A DNA stretch of 64,000 nucleotides from Ignavibacteriales bacterium (lineage in GTDB: Bacteria > Bacteroidota > Ignavibacteria > Ignavibacteriales > Ignavibacteriaceae), in assembly GCA_012517155.1 (NCBI GenBank), contig JAAYVN010000078.1, positions 1 through 64,000 of the forward strand. Reading direction: 5' to 3'. Numbering within the stretch: the stretch's first letter is position 1; each line of letters starts with the position of its first letter. This document shows, one piece after another, positions 25,680 to 34,953 of the stretch. The translations under genes and the position numbers were made by a program. The notes beneath the pieces were generated by a model. That model worked only from the letters and a program-made list of their open reading frames with translations. It did not search any database and had not been told where the DNA came from.

Positions 25680-26810
25680 TTAATGATTAAATATAAAAGT
25701 GATTTGAACTCCTTGACCTTCAAAAATAGATTCAGACGATTCCTTCGCTGGGAGAAAACTCTTGCCCGGTACTGAATAACCAATTAGATGAATTGATAAA
25801 TTATCATACTTTCTGTGCAAATTTACAAAAAGATATTCGTTTTTTCTCTCCCAATCATAGAATATAATTCCCGATATATTGTCTAATATATCTAAAGGAT
25901 AATTTATTGATAAAGCGGTTAGTGAATTTCGGGGATCTGATATCTTTAAAAATTCGGTCGTTACCATTAAATGTTCAACAACCAGATTTAACCCGTTCCC
26001 GAGTGAAAAAGTATAATCCGCTCCAATTACAGCCGACAAATAATTTCGCTCACTTATGGTTTCTCTGCTCTTATAATAACCGGCACTTTCAAACCATATC
26101 CCAACTTCATAATCAAGTTTCCAATCAATTCCGAATCTCTGTTCTGTTATATCGCTGGATGTTCCTGGGTTTTGGATGTCGTAATCTTCTATTATTCTCC
26201 TATGATAAGAAAACCCTAATTCGCCCGTCAATAGAGGATATTGAATTCTGCCTCCAAATTCAGGAGTTCCTTTTTTCGTAATCTTTGTCTCCCAACTTTT
26301 TTCTTCATTTGATGGATAAATCCCCCAAATCCAAACATTGGAATTATTCAGAAAATAATATCTTCCCAGAACTGCTGTTACTCCATCGGTTAATTGTAGA
26401 GGATCGGTTGGATCGATATTATCAAACCACATTAGCGGGCGGAGTAATATTGCAGATCCGAAATTGATCTTTTGTATTCCTCCTCTTATCTCAAATTGTT
26501 CCGAGTAATATCTTCCCCATAGTCTGTATGGTTTTACTTTCCCGTAAAACTTTGTTTCTTCTGATTTTAACTTGCTGATTGTTTGATATGAATTTGCGGC
26601 AATCTCAAAATCAATATTACTGCTCATGTTTAATGGAATGCATACCTTCACTTGAGGAATATATCTTCCTGCTGCACTAAGTATATTTTTCGTATTGTAA
26701 ATCCCTGTAAGCGAGATTTGACCTGATAATTCGGTTTGTACCTGGGCATTAGCAGAATTATATAAAAAAAAGCATATTAAAAATAAGACAGGTCTCGAAT
26801 AGCTCTTCAT
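25680..26810 (-). CDS. Predicted outer-membrane beta-barrel protein linked to the FtsX-type exporter
   Basis: I do not know the family. A signal peptide (hydrophobic, ending SANAQ at about residue 22) is followed by alternating hydrophobic and polar residues with many aromatic ends, as in a barrel: RLWGRYYSEQFEIRGGIQ, NVWIWGIY, IWFESAGYYKSRE, SGIIFYDWERKNEYLFV. The C-terminus VQITFIFNH ends close to a typical aromatic barrel signal. At 376 residues it could form about 16 strands. It sits first in the exporter run and may be the outer-membrane exit or receptor of the same route. That role is inferred from place only. Confidence 0.7.
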   Translation of the reverse strand: MKSYSRPVLFLICFFLYNSANAQVQTELSGQISLTGIYNTKNILSAAGRYIPQVKVCIPLNMSSNIDFEIAANSYQTISKLKSEETKFYGKVKPYRLWGRYYSEQFEIRGGIQKINFGSAILLRPLMWFDNIDPTDPLQLTDGVTAVLGRYYFLNNSNVWIWGIYPSNEEKSWETKITKKGTPEFGGRIQYPLLTGELGFSYHRRIIEDYDIQNPGTSSDITEQRFGIDWKLDYEVGIWFESAGYYKSRETISERNYLSAVIGADYTFSLGNGLNLVVEHLMVTTEFLKISDPRNSLTALSINYPLDILDNISGIIFYDWERKNEYLFVNLHRKYDNLSIHLIGYSVPGKSFLPAKESSESIFEGQGVQITFIFNH

Positions 26811-26853
26811 TATTTCTATTCTTAGGGTTTCAATGCCTTTTTGTTTATCATAA

Positions 26854-28365
26854 TTAATTGTTTGTAAAACTTGCTATAGGGAATTGAACTGAAAACTCAG
26901 AACCCCCTCCTTCGGCATCATTTAGTTCAATTAATCCCCCCATGAGTTCTACTAAACGCTTTGTTATAGACAATCCCAGTCCCGTTCCTTCATAATTCCT
27001 CCCGTACCCTTCCGATGCTTGTCTGAATTCTTCCCATATTACTTCTTTCTTTTTCTCTGGAATCCCAATGCCTGAATCTGTTATTTTTATTGTCGCATGT
27101 TCATTGTCTTTTTTAATTTCAACTTTTACAAATCCCTTTTCAGTATATTTTATTGCATTGTCAAGTAAATTGAATATTATGTTCTTTAATCTCTCCGGAT
27201 CTATATAGCAAATTATTTCTTCTTTTTCAGATGCAATCGAAAACTGCAAATTTGCATCTTCAGCTTTTGGCACAAATGTTTTATAAACATTGTGAATTAT
27301 GGGAATAATGTTGGTTTTATTAAGTCGGATATCATCTCTCATATTACTCAAATTAGCTATATTTAGTATCATTTCGAGTGTGTTTAATAGTCGCCTGCCA
27401 CCATAGTTAATATTTTCCAGCATAAGCTTTGAATCCTTGTTATCATTTACTGAATCTAGAAGTATTTCTGAAAAGCCAAGTATCGCGATTAATGGTGTCC
27501 TAAGTTCATGACTCATGTTTGCAAAGAAGTTGGACTTTATTCTGTTCATCTCCTCAGCTTTTTCCTTTGCCTCAATCAGTTTTTCCTCAATCGTTTTTTT
27601 TGCGGTTATGTCTTCAACCGCTCCCTCGTAGTATAATATTTTACCACTCTCATCTCTCACGCTTCTTGCATTTTCTCTCGTGAATATTTTTTCTCCATTA
27701 TGCTTTCTCCATTCACTCTCAAATCCGATAACTTCCCCATTCTTTTCAATAGTTTCCTTGAACAAATCTCTTGGGTAATCCTTTGCAACTACGTCTGTCT
27801 CAAGATTAACTTTTGAAAGTTCCTCGAAGCTGTTATATCCTAATAGATTTATCAATGCAGGGTTGGCCATTATTATCTTACCTTCGGGAGTCGTTCTGTA
27901 TAATCCTATGACTGTGTTCATGAATAATGTTCTGAACCTCTGCTCCGCCTCTTTAAGCAGTCTTTCACTTCGCAATTTGTCTTTCAGTATTTGCTTTCTC
28001 TCAATTGCTTGCTCAATTGAAGGATATAATCTTTGGAGGTTTTCTTTAATTACATAGTCATCCGCTCCGGACTTCATCACCTCCACAGCAATCTCTTCAT
28101 TCAAAGATCCCGTGACAAGTACAAATGGAAGAAGTGGGTATAGCCTGTTCCTTATTTCTAATGCTTCCATACCATTGAAGGTTGGTAAATTATAATCGGA
28201 GATCACAATTGTCGGATCAAATATCTCCAACTCACGTAAATATCCCTCTCTGTCGTCCACATTTACGAGTGTTATTTCGAAGTATCTCCTTAATTCTATA
28301 CTCAATAATTTTACATCATTCGCATTATCTTCTATTAGAAGTATTCTGATCGCTTTCTTGTTCAT
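26854..28365 (-). CDS. Receiver-PAS-histidine kinase (hybrid order reversed)
   Basis: An N-terminal receiver domain (ILLIEDNANDVKLL; phospho-acceptor Asp in VISDYNLP near residue 57) is followed by a PAS domain (about 140-260, with DITAKK at its end). Then comes a HisKA helix with the phospho-His in MSHELRTPL near 287 and an HATPase_c domain with NLLDNAIKYTEKG, DSGIGIP and GTGLGLSI. The length is 503. No DNA-binding part is present, so signal goes to the kinase from the receiver. It is the last gene of a six-gene signalling run and could take phosphate from the upstream receiver or kinase. The ligand of the PAS is unknown. Confidence 0.93.
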   Translation of the reverse strand: MNKKAIRILLIEDNANDVKLLSIELRRYFEITLVNVDDREGYLRELEIFDPTIVISDYNLPTFNGMEALEIRNRLYPLLPFVLVTGSLNEEIAVEVMKSGADDYVIKENLQRLYPSIEQAIERKQILKDKLRSERLLKEAEQRFRTLFMNTVIGLYRTTPEGKIIMANPALINLLGYNSFEELSKVNLETDVVAKDYPRDLFKETIEKNGEVIGFESEWRKHNGEKIFTRENARSVRDESGKILYYEGAVEDITAKKTIEEKLIEAKEKAEEMNRIKSNFFANMSHELRTPLIAILGFSEILLDSVNDNKDSKLMLENINYGGRRLLNTLEMILNIANLSNMRDDIRLNKTNIIPIIHNVYKTFVPKAEDANLQFSIASEKEEIICYIDPERLKNIIFNLLDNAIKYTEKGFVKVEIKKDNEHATIKITDSGIGIPEKKKEVIWEEFRQASEGYGRNYEGTGLGLSITKRLVELMGGLIELNDAEGGGSEFSVQFPIASFTNN

Positions 28366-28394
28366 TCTCTTATCCGATATTTATCAATATTTGA

Positions 28395-28841
28395 TTATAA
28401 AGCACCTGTTTCATTTAATATACACCAGTACAATCCTAATTCCGCAACTGATTTAACAAACTGTTCAAAATCAACCGGCTTTACAATGTAACTGTTTACA
28501 CCAAGTTTGTAACTCTCCACAATGTCTTTCTCTTCTTTCGAGGATGTAAGCATTACTACCGGGATCATTCTCGTTAATGGATCGTTCTTGATTACTCTTA
28601 AAACTTCTAAACCGTCAATTTTAGGAAGCTTTAAGTCAAGCATCACTACTTTTAAATTCAATGCCCCTTTCCTCGATTCATATTTTCCTCTTGCAAAAAG
28701 AAAATCCAGTGCTTCCTCTCCATCCGTAACTAAATATACTCGGTTTGCAAGATTATTTCGCTGCAATGCTTTTATTGCAAGCTTGGCATCACTTGGATTA
28801 TCCTCAACCAACAATATTTCCACCATATTTTCGCTTTGCAT
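28395..28841 (-). CDS. Stand-alone response regulator, Rcp1/CheY-like
   Basis: A 148-residue single receiver domain. The acidic pair is in ILLVEDNPSDAKLA, the phospho-acceptor Asp is in VVMLDLKLPKIDG near residue 69, the Thr/Ser switch is in VVMLTSS and the Lys in YIVKPVDFEQF. The GEEALDFLFARGKY insert is typical of the Rcp1 group that pairs with phytochrome-like kinases. It has no output domain. AGGAGG precedes the ATG. It lies between two kinase genes with gaps of 34 and 29 bases, so it is the likely phosphate shuttle between them. Confidence 0.93.
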   Translation of the reverse strand: MQSENMVEILLVEDNPSDAKLAIKALQRNNLANRVYLVTDGEEALDFLFARGKYESRKGALNLKVVMLDLKLPKIDGLEVLRVIKNDPLTRMIPVVMLTSSKEEKDIVESYKLGVNSYIVKPVDFEQFVKSVAELGLYWCILNETGAL

Positions 28842-28875
28842 ATTTTCCTCCTTGCCTTTTTATATTAATTATTGA

Positions 28876-31062
28876 CTATTTAGTTCCATCACACGGAATT
28901 GTAAATATGAATTCCGCACCTTTGCCGGGCTCCGATATTGCATTAACCATCCCCCCATGCCTTTTTATAATTCTATGTACAATGGCTAAGCCCACCCCCG
29001 TTCCTTCATATTCTTCCTGTTTGTGTAACCGCTGGAATACTTCAAACATCTTGTCATGGTATTTCATATCAAATCCAACTCCATTATCCTTTACTCTGAA
29101 CTTACTTCCAACATCTTTGATCTCTTCTCCGCTGACCGAAATCTTAATTACTTCTCTGTTCGAAGAAAACTTTGCTGCATTATTCATTAGATTAATTACT
29201 ACTTGTCTTATTAAGCGGTAATCTCCTTGGGCTTTTGGTAAGTTGCCTATATTAATCTCCGTTTTTTTCTCAACATATTGTGCCTTTATTTCTTCGCCAA
29301 TCGATTTGAAAAGATCTTCCATATCTATGACCTCTTTAACAATCTCTTTGCGGTTTAATCGCGAAAATTGCAGTAGATCTTCAATTAATAATCCCATGTT
29401 TTTTGCATTGGTTAATATATCATTAATTAATTCTTGCCCCTCTTTGTCAATTTTGTTATAGTAATCTTCCATCAATAATTGTGCGAATCCCGTAACTGCT
29501 CTTAATGGTGCTCTCAGATCATGGGATACACTGTAAGAAAAAGCTTCCAATTCTTTATTGGAAGCTTCCAGTTTTTTTCTCTCTTCATTCAATTCTGCGG
29601 TAACCTTGTTAAGGTCTTCCACCATGAAAAGCATCGCTCTCTGACTTTTATTAAGCTTTTCTACTTTCTCATTTAATTCCTCAGTTCTCTCACTGACTTT
29701 CTGTTCCAACTCATTTTTTAATTTTTTTAAATCATCATTAGCTCTTTTGTGCTCTGTAATATCCATTATTTTTCCAAACACTCTTTGAACTTTTCCCTCT
29801 TTTAATTCTGCTTTGGCTGCTGCTCTCACCCACTTTTTATTTCCTTTTGCGGTTATAAGCCCGCACTCAATATCATATTCTTCTCCACCACTTAATAAAT
29901 TATAAAAACTTTTCCTGATCTCTTCCTTCCCGGGATTCTCAAAATAATCAAATAATGATTTGATTTCACTTGGTTTTAAGTCCTTGATAGTGGTCTCATA
30001 TATCTCTGATATTCCTTTTGTGGCTGATGTCGTCTCATTTTCCAGATCATACTCCCACCCACCAGTCTTTGCTATTTTCTCTATTTCTTCAAGAAATAAT
30101 TGGTGGTTATGCAGTTCACGTACTGTTTTTTTGTGTTCTTCTATCTCCCCAATTAAACTTTTTGTTTTGCTTCTTACTTGCTTGCGAAGTGTCACTATTA
30201 GCACAATAATGAAAATAATAATTACGGGTATTATTATATAAAGCGCAATTTTAACCACCTCCATGAAAGGTATTTCCCCCTTATCTGAAGGACCAAACCA
30301 TTTCAGGTGAATTTCATCGTATGTCCCGTTTGCTATTATAACTGATAATCCCTCATTTAGAAGCATCAAAAGGGGAGTGTTTCCTTTCTGAACAGCAAAG
30401 CAAAAGTCTTGCCTGTAATCGGAAATTTGTATGTCCAGTGGTATAATATTATCAATTTCGATTTCTTTCAAAAGTTCAATACCCATAATTCTTTGAGTTA
30501 TTACGGCATCATGATATCCTTCCGACAAATGCTTGAATGCTTCATGGAATGTATTCGTGGTAAAAATATGTTTTGTTAAATTTTTTCTTCTGATATATTC
30601 TTCTGCATTGTCTCCCTTCATTACTAAAATTTCTTTATCCTTTAAATCATTGATGTTCTTGATTCTTGAATCCTCTCTTACAAATATTGCACCATGGAGG
30701 CTCAGATAGGGGAGTGTGAAATCATAAAGTTCTTCTCTTTCCGGGGTTTTTCCTACCAGTGGTAATGCATCTATTCTTCCTTTGGCTAAATCATCTTTGA
30801 TTTTTTCCCAAATTCCGATTTTTATCTCTACTTCAAGATTTACAGCTTTTGCAGCGGCTAGAAATAGATCAACTGAAAAACCACTTGGTTTCCCTTTTTG
30901 AATTATACAATACGGTGGATAATTAGGTTCTGATGCAATTAGTATTTTCTTGGGTTTTAACGTATCTGGATTTTCAGCAAATAGATAACCTTTGGCTTTA
31001 GTTATTATAATTAAACCGGAAATGCAGATCAAAAAGGATATTAGTAAAAGTCTAGTCCTCAT
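28876..31062 (-). CDS. Sensor histidine kinase with periplasmic solute-binding (SBP_bac_3) domain and PAS
   Basis: An export helix (5-25) is followed by an amino-acid-binding-protein type domain in the periplasm (residues ~38-265: EPNYPPYCIIQKGKPSGFSVDL, GRIDALPLVGKTPEREELYDF). Then come a membrane helix near 272-295, a PAS domain (330-440, ending DITEHK), a long coiled coil (440-510), HisKA with SHDLRAPLRAV near 515 and HATPase_c with NLMNNAAKFSS, DNGVGFD and GTGVGLAIV. The layout recalls BvgS-like kinases and phytochrome-type HisKA. The ligand may be an amino acid or related acid. It overlaps the upstream gene by 11 bases. Confidence 0.93.
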   Translation of the reverse strand: MRTRLLLISFLICISGLIIITKAKGYLFAENPDTLKPKKILIASEPNYPPYCIIQKGKPSGFSVDLFLAAAKAVNLEVEIKIGIWEKIKDDLAKGRIDALPLVGKTPEREELYDFTLPYLSLHGAIFVREDSRIKNINDLKDKEILVMKGDNAEEYIRRKNLTKHIFTTNTFHEAFKHLSEGYHDAVITQRIMGIELLKEIEIDNIIPLDIQISDYRQDFCFAVQKGNTPLLMLLNEGLSVIIANGTYDEIHLKWFGPSDKGEIPFMEVVKIALYIIIPVIIIFIIVLIVTLRKQVRSKTKSLIGEIEEHKKTVRELHNHQLFLEEIEKIAKTGGWEYDLENETTSATKGISEIYETTIKDLKPSEIKSLFDYFENPGKEEIRKSFYNLLSGGEEYDIECGLITAKGNKKWVRAAAKAELKEGKVQRVFGKIMDITEHKRANDDLKKLKNELEQKVSERTEELNEKVEKLNKSQRAMLFMVEDLNKVTAELNEERKKLEASNKELEAFSYSVSHDLRAPLRAVTGFAQLLMEDYYNKIDKEGQELINDILTNAKNMGLLIEDLLQFSRLNRKEIVKEVIDMEDLFKSIGEEIKAQYVEKKTEINIGNLPKAQGDYRLIRQVVINLMNNAAKFSSNREVIKISVSGEEIKDVGSKFRVKDNGVGFDMKYHDKMFEVFQRLHKQEEYEGTGVGLAIVHRIIKRHGGMVNAISEPGKGAEFIFTIPCDGTK

Positions 31063-34000
31063 TTGCTATTTTCCTTTTTAGTTCATCTATTTCGTCCCGA
31101 AGTTCTTTCATCCTTAATTCTCGGTTTATTGTTGCATCGTAAAATCTTTCCAGTTCTTTTAACCTTTCCTTTAGTTGGTCTGTTTTCTCTTCAACTTTTC
31201 TCTCAAGTTCATTGTATAATCTTACATTCTCAACGGGCCTTCCGGTTGAATCTGCTAACGTCTGCAAAAGTCTTAAATCCACTTCGCTTGGCTCATAATA
31301 GTCTTTCCAGTAGCATCCGATTGCTGCTATGGTCTCACTGGTGGTTACAGGAACTATGAAAAGACTTTTTACAAATGTGTTTTCGTAATACTTTAGTGGC
31401 ACTCTTGGGTCTTCATAAATATTTTTAATTACAACAGCTTTATTATTTTTCATCACCCATCCGCTAATACACTCATCCAGACTGAATCTTTTCTCTTTCC
31501 AGAGTGGCTCAACCATTTCTTCCTCTACATAATAACACTTATCCCCATCTTTGTATATCAAAGTTGAGCCGTCGCTGTCAGTTAATAGTCTTGCAAATTT
31601 TGTTACATTTCGTTGGATCTGTTCTAAATCGTTTGCTTCCGCAAGGCTCTTGATCCCTTCAACTAATATTTTTAATTTGTTGTTTAGTTCAGTTAATTTA
31701 TTCTCAGCTTCTTTTCTCTCTGTAATATCTAATCCCTGTGCTATTGTTGCTATTATATTTTCTTTTTTCTGATCAAAAATATTTGCTGAATTCCAAAGTA
31801 CAAGTTTGTTCTGACCGCAAAGATTTTTAATCTCTATCTCAACCGATTCAAACTGCAATCCTTTTGAGGTCGCTACTATTAAATCCTGAGAACTCTCTCT
31901 CTTCTCATCGGGAAAAAGTACCTCAATGTCATTCCCCAATACGTCTTCCCGTCTCATGCCTGTGAGTTTTTCAAATGCTACGTTAAATTGCGTTATCTTA
32001 AAGTTACTGTCCCACACAATAATAGGAGCATTAGCATATTTTATGAGATTCTCAAGATATTCCTTCGTCTCTCGTAGTATCGCCTCTGCTTTTTTCCTTT
32101 CGGTTATATCATATATAAATCCATACCATATTATCGACCCGTCTTCATTGAGTGTTGGTGAGGAATGTCCTTCAATCCATTTCTCTCCTTCCGTTTTGTG
32201 TAAGATTCTGAATTCTGCCCTCCAATCTTCTCCGGTTTTTGCAGAGTGTTCTATTGTGTTTTGTAAGTATGCTCTGTCGTTCGGATGAACAACATTGAAT
32301 AATCCCTCAACTAACTCTTCGGAGGCTTCTGGATTTAGCCCGGTTAATTCGGCCCATTTTTTGCTTACATAAGGTAGCGAAGGTACTCCATTTGGATCGT
32401 GATAATATGTGTACATTGCTCCTGGTGCTGTAGTTGCTATTATACTTATTTGTTTATCAAGTTTGCTTTTCTCTTCAATTGCTTCCTCAGCTAATTTCCT
32501 TTCTGTTATGTCAAACTCAATTCCGTCATAACAGACTGACCCATCCTCCAGTAATTTTGGATGCGATATTATGTTGCTCCACCGGTATTCTCCGGAAATA
32601 CTTCTCACTCGCACTTCTATATTGAATACGGATAAATCTTTTAAAGATTTATTTTCTGCTTCCTTCATTTTGTCAGCGTCCTCTGGATGAATTCGGTCAT
32701 ATAGAATATTTGGATCTTTCATCCCATCGGTTGCCGTGAATCCATAAAATTTTTCAACGCTTTCACTCAAGTATGTGAATTTCCTTGTCCCGTCTTTTAA
32801 AGCTACTACCTGATAGATAATTCCGTTTGTAAGATTATTGTTTATCGAGCGGATATGCGTTTCACTTTCCCTCAGTGCAGCCTCTGCCTTTTCTCTCTGC
32901 TCGGTCTCAAATGCTAGTGATACAAAAGAAGATAAAGTCGTAGCTAACTGCTTTTCTTCTGCCAACCACTCCCTTTTTTTACCAACTTCCTCAAAACTTA
33001 GAAGTGCGAATAACTGCCCATGAAGCCACACGGGAGCGTCAAGAAGCGAAACAATATTGTTTTCTTCAAAATAACTCTTTGGTATTTCTCGTGTCCTCTC
33101 ATCTTCATAAACATCACTTGCAGCAATAACCTCTCCCTTTTTATGTTCTTTTGTGTATCCGCTGAATGTAGATGCATTTAAAATCTCCCCGCTCGAATGC
33201 TTATTCTTGCTCAGCTCATATAAATCAATACAATAAATCTCTGACCCATCATTATTGTATAACCAAATGCTCCCTCTCTCAACATTTAACATTTGAGCTG
33301 CTATTTCAGTTATGTTCTTAAGATTATCTTTTAAGTCCCCGGATGAGAAACTTCCTTTTCTTATTAACTCTGACAGAAGTGTTGCATAGTTTTGTTGTCT
33401 TCGCTGATTTTCTCTTAAACTATCTTCAGCCTTTTTCCTTTCTGTTATATCAAGAAATGTAACCACCGATCCAATTATTTTCTTTTCTCTTAATATTGGA
33501 TATGACCAGTATTCCGCTGGAAAACTCGTCCTGTCTTTACGCCACATAACTTCAGTGTCAACATGGGAAAATTTTCCTTCCTTGAATGCTTTGAATATCT
33601 CGCATTCTTCTACCGGAAATGGTGATAAGTCACTCTTTGTATGATGTATTAGATTATGCATGTTTCTGCCAATCAGATCAGAAGGTTCACTGTATCCCAA
33701 ATATTTCAAACATGCGTTATTGCAGAATGTACACAACCCTTTTTCATCCAGCCCGTAGATTGCCTCTGCAGTAGAGTTAAGAATCAGAAGTATTCTCTCT
33801 TCGCTTTCCGAAAGTTGTTCCTCAATCTTTTTTCTTTTATCAATTTCTTCAGTCAGGTCATTTATCAGATTTAAGGACCCCATTTTTATTGAATTTAACT
33901 CGGTAATAGTCTTCTCTAATTTCTGATACCTCTCCTCCGACTTTAATTTATATAAGTCTTTTTCTTCTTCAAGTTCTTTTTGTAGTACCACCCGTTCAAG

Positions 34001-34276
34001 TATTGTTGCTAACATCAGCACCGAATTTTGTATCATTACTTTATCTGTATCTGCAATTCCTTCTTCAAAATCCACTACTACTGAACCAAAGTATTTCCCC
34101 GACGTTCTTAAATCATAAACTCCCTCACTATTATTTTCTTTTTCTTCAGCAAATCTCAGGCTGGTTGGTTGAAAAATCTCTCCCATTCCCTCCATATATA
34201 GGTCAATTATCCTCTCCGAGTCATTTAATTGTGAGAGGTTGAACATCAATAGAAAAAGATCAAAAGATTTTTTCAT
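31052..34276 (-). CDS. Large PAS/GAF sensor protein without kinase or other output domain
   Basis: At 1074 residues, the order by eye is a GAF-like N-terminal piece (1-95), coiled coil (96-150), PAS (158-285), GAF (300-465), PAS (475-600), PAS (610-735), PAS (740-865), GAF (880-1030) and a C-terminal coiled coil. Repeated DITERKKAE-type linkers separate the PAS units. No HisKA, HATPase, GGDEF, EAL or DNA-binding motif is seen. The end reads NRELRMKELRDEIDELK, much like the end of the 610-residue sensor gene upstream. It starts 10 bases after the full-length end of the MEDS frame. It is soluble as judged from the lack of membrane helices and probably talks to the neighbouring kinases. Confidence 0.88.
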   Translation of the reverse strand: MKKSFDLFLLMFNLSQLNDSERIIDLYMEGMGEIFQPTSLRFAEEKENNSEGVYDLRTSGKYFGSVVVDFEEGIADTDKVMIQNSVLMLATILERVVLQKELEEEKDLYKLKSEERYQKLEKTITELNSIKMGSLNLINDLTEEIDKRKKIEEQLSESEERILLILNSTAEAIYGLDEKGLCTFCNNACLKYLGYSEPSDLIGRNMHNLIHHTKSDLSPFPVEECEIFKAFKEGKFSHVDTEVMWRKDRTSFPAEYWSYPILREKKIIGSVVTFLDITERKKAEDSLRENQRRQQNYATLLSELIRKGSFSSGDLKDNLKNITEIAAQMLNVERGSIWLYNNDGSEIYCIDLYELSKNKHSSGEILNASTFSGYTKEHKKGEVIAASDVYEDERTREIPKSYFEENNIVSLLDAPVWLHGQLFALLSFEEVGKKREWLAEEKQLATTLSSFVSLAFETEQREKAEAALRESETHIRSINNNLTNGIIYQVVALKDGTRKFTYLSESVEKFYGFTATDGMKDPNILYDRIHPEDADKMKEAENKSLKDLSVFNIEVRVRSISGEYRWSNIISHPKLLEDGSVCYDGIEFDITERKLAEEAIEEKSKLDKQISIIATTAPGAMYTYYHDPNGVPSLPYVSKKWAELTGLNPEASEELVEGLFNVVHPNDRAYLQNTIEHSAKTGEDWRAEFRILHKTEGEKWIEGHSSPTLNEDGSIIWYGFIYDITERKKAEAILRETKEYLENLIKYANAPIIVWDSNFKITQFNVAFEKLTGMRREDVLGNDIEVLFPDEKRESSQDLIVATSKGLQFESVEIEIKNLCGQNKLVLWNSANIFDQKKENIIATIAQGLDITERKEAENKLTELNNKLKILVEGIKSLAEANDLEQIQRNVTKFARLLTDSDGSTLIYKDGDKCYYVEEEMVEPLWKEKRFSLDECISGWVMKNNKAVVIKNIYEDPRVPLKYYENTFVKSLFIVPVTTSETIAAIGCYWKDYYEPSEVDLRLLQTLADSTGRPVENVRLYNELERKVEEKTDQLKERLKELERFYDATINRELRMKELRDEIDELKRKIANED

Positions 34277-34286
34277 ATTACTTATC

Positions 34287-34484
34287 CTAATCTAAAAATT
34301 CTGGTGCGTTTTCTTCTAACCATTTATCCGGGTCTGTGTAAAAGGGATTCTGTGTTATTTTCCCTTTCGTAATTGTATATGGATGAGTTTGTAATACTTT
34401 TATTATGATTTTACCTGAGAATTTTGCGACATTATAGAGACATATACTAATCCATGGTTTCCCTGGTATGAAATAATTAAGTCT
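34287..34484 (-). pseudogene. C-terminal remainder of the MEDS gene, after an in-frame TAG
   Basis: After the TAG at 34485-34487 the same frame stays open for 65 more codons to a TAG at 34287. It reads RLNYFIPGKPWISICLYNV, then AKFSGKIIIKVLQTHPYTI and NPFYTDPDKWL. This is the expected rest of the MEDS fold (family: YE-x-RLN, CLYD-x-x-F, THP, NPFY). The next gene begins 10 bases later, so the original gene most likely ended here. The piece has no start of its own and is either lost, read through, or the TAG is a base-call error. Confidence 0.75.
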
Positions 34485-34934
34485 CTATTCATATACCATT
34501 AAATGCTCAATGCCGGGTATTGCTTCTAAACCCCAGGTCATCTCTGCAGCTGCTCGGATATTTCTTTTCCCTTTTTTCTGCGATACTGTGTAAAACTCAT
34601 TTAATACTTTGTCCATAATCCTTGGCGAAAAAATACCATCTGGATAGTATAACTCTTTTGCATCCTTAAGTATAAATCTCTCCGGATCATTCACATGCTC
34701 CGCACAGTTTGGAAATTTCTCTTTATACTCTTTGGAAAAATTTTCCTTGGTTCTCTCCGAGGGGCAGTATAATTGAAGGTCATTTACTTCACATCCCTTA
34801 TGCAGGAATCCGAAGACTATCTCATCTCTCTCTTCCTCGGTTTCGTATAATCCGCACATGTGTAGTCCCCAGTTGCAGCTGTAATTCCCAAAGCCCAATT
34901 CAAGGCTTTCCTGATCTGAAGTATGTATGTGCAT
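34485..34934 (-). CDS. MEDS-domain (DcmR-like sensory) protein, truncated by an in-frame amber codon
   Basis: MEDS domains are putative ligand sensors first described next to DcmR and in methanogen and methylotroph regulators. Here LHMCGLYETEEERDEIVFGFL near residue 25 and LQLYC match the start of the family. Translation stops after LEAIPGIEHLMVYE at residue 149, although the domain normally continues with RLN and about 60 more residues, which follow intact after the TAG. A good ribosome site, GGAGG, lies five bases before the ATG at 34934. The gene stands between the two kinase-less PAS proteins in the same direction. If the stop is real the product lacks the last third of its fold. Confidence 0.8.
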   Translation of the reverse strand: MHIHTSDQESLELGFGNYSCNWGLHMCGLYETEEERDEIVFGFLHKGCEVNDLQLYCPSERTKENFSKEYKEKFPNCAEHVNDPERFILKDAKELYYPDGIFSPRIMDKVLNEFYTVSQKKGKRNIRAAAEMTWGLEAIPGIEHLMVYE

Positions 34935-34953
34935 TTAACCTCCTTAATCTTTT

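Noticed and set aside
24971-25783. Longer 270-codon version of the ABC ATPase
   Set aside because: The added 37 residues lie in another frame of the barrel protein gene and add no family match; start at 25672 fits LolD-like proteins.
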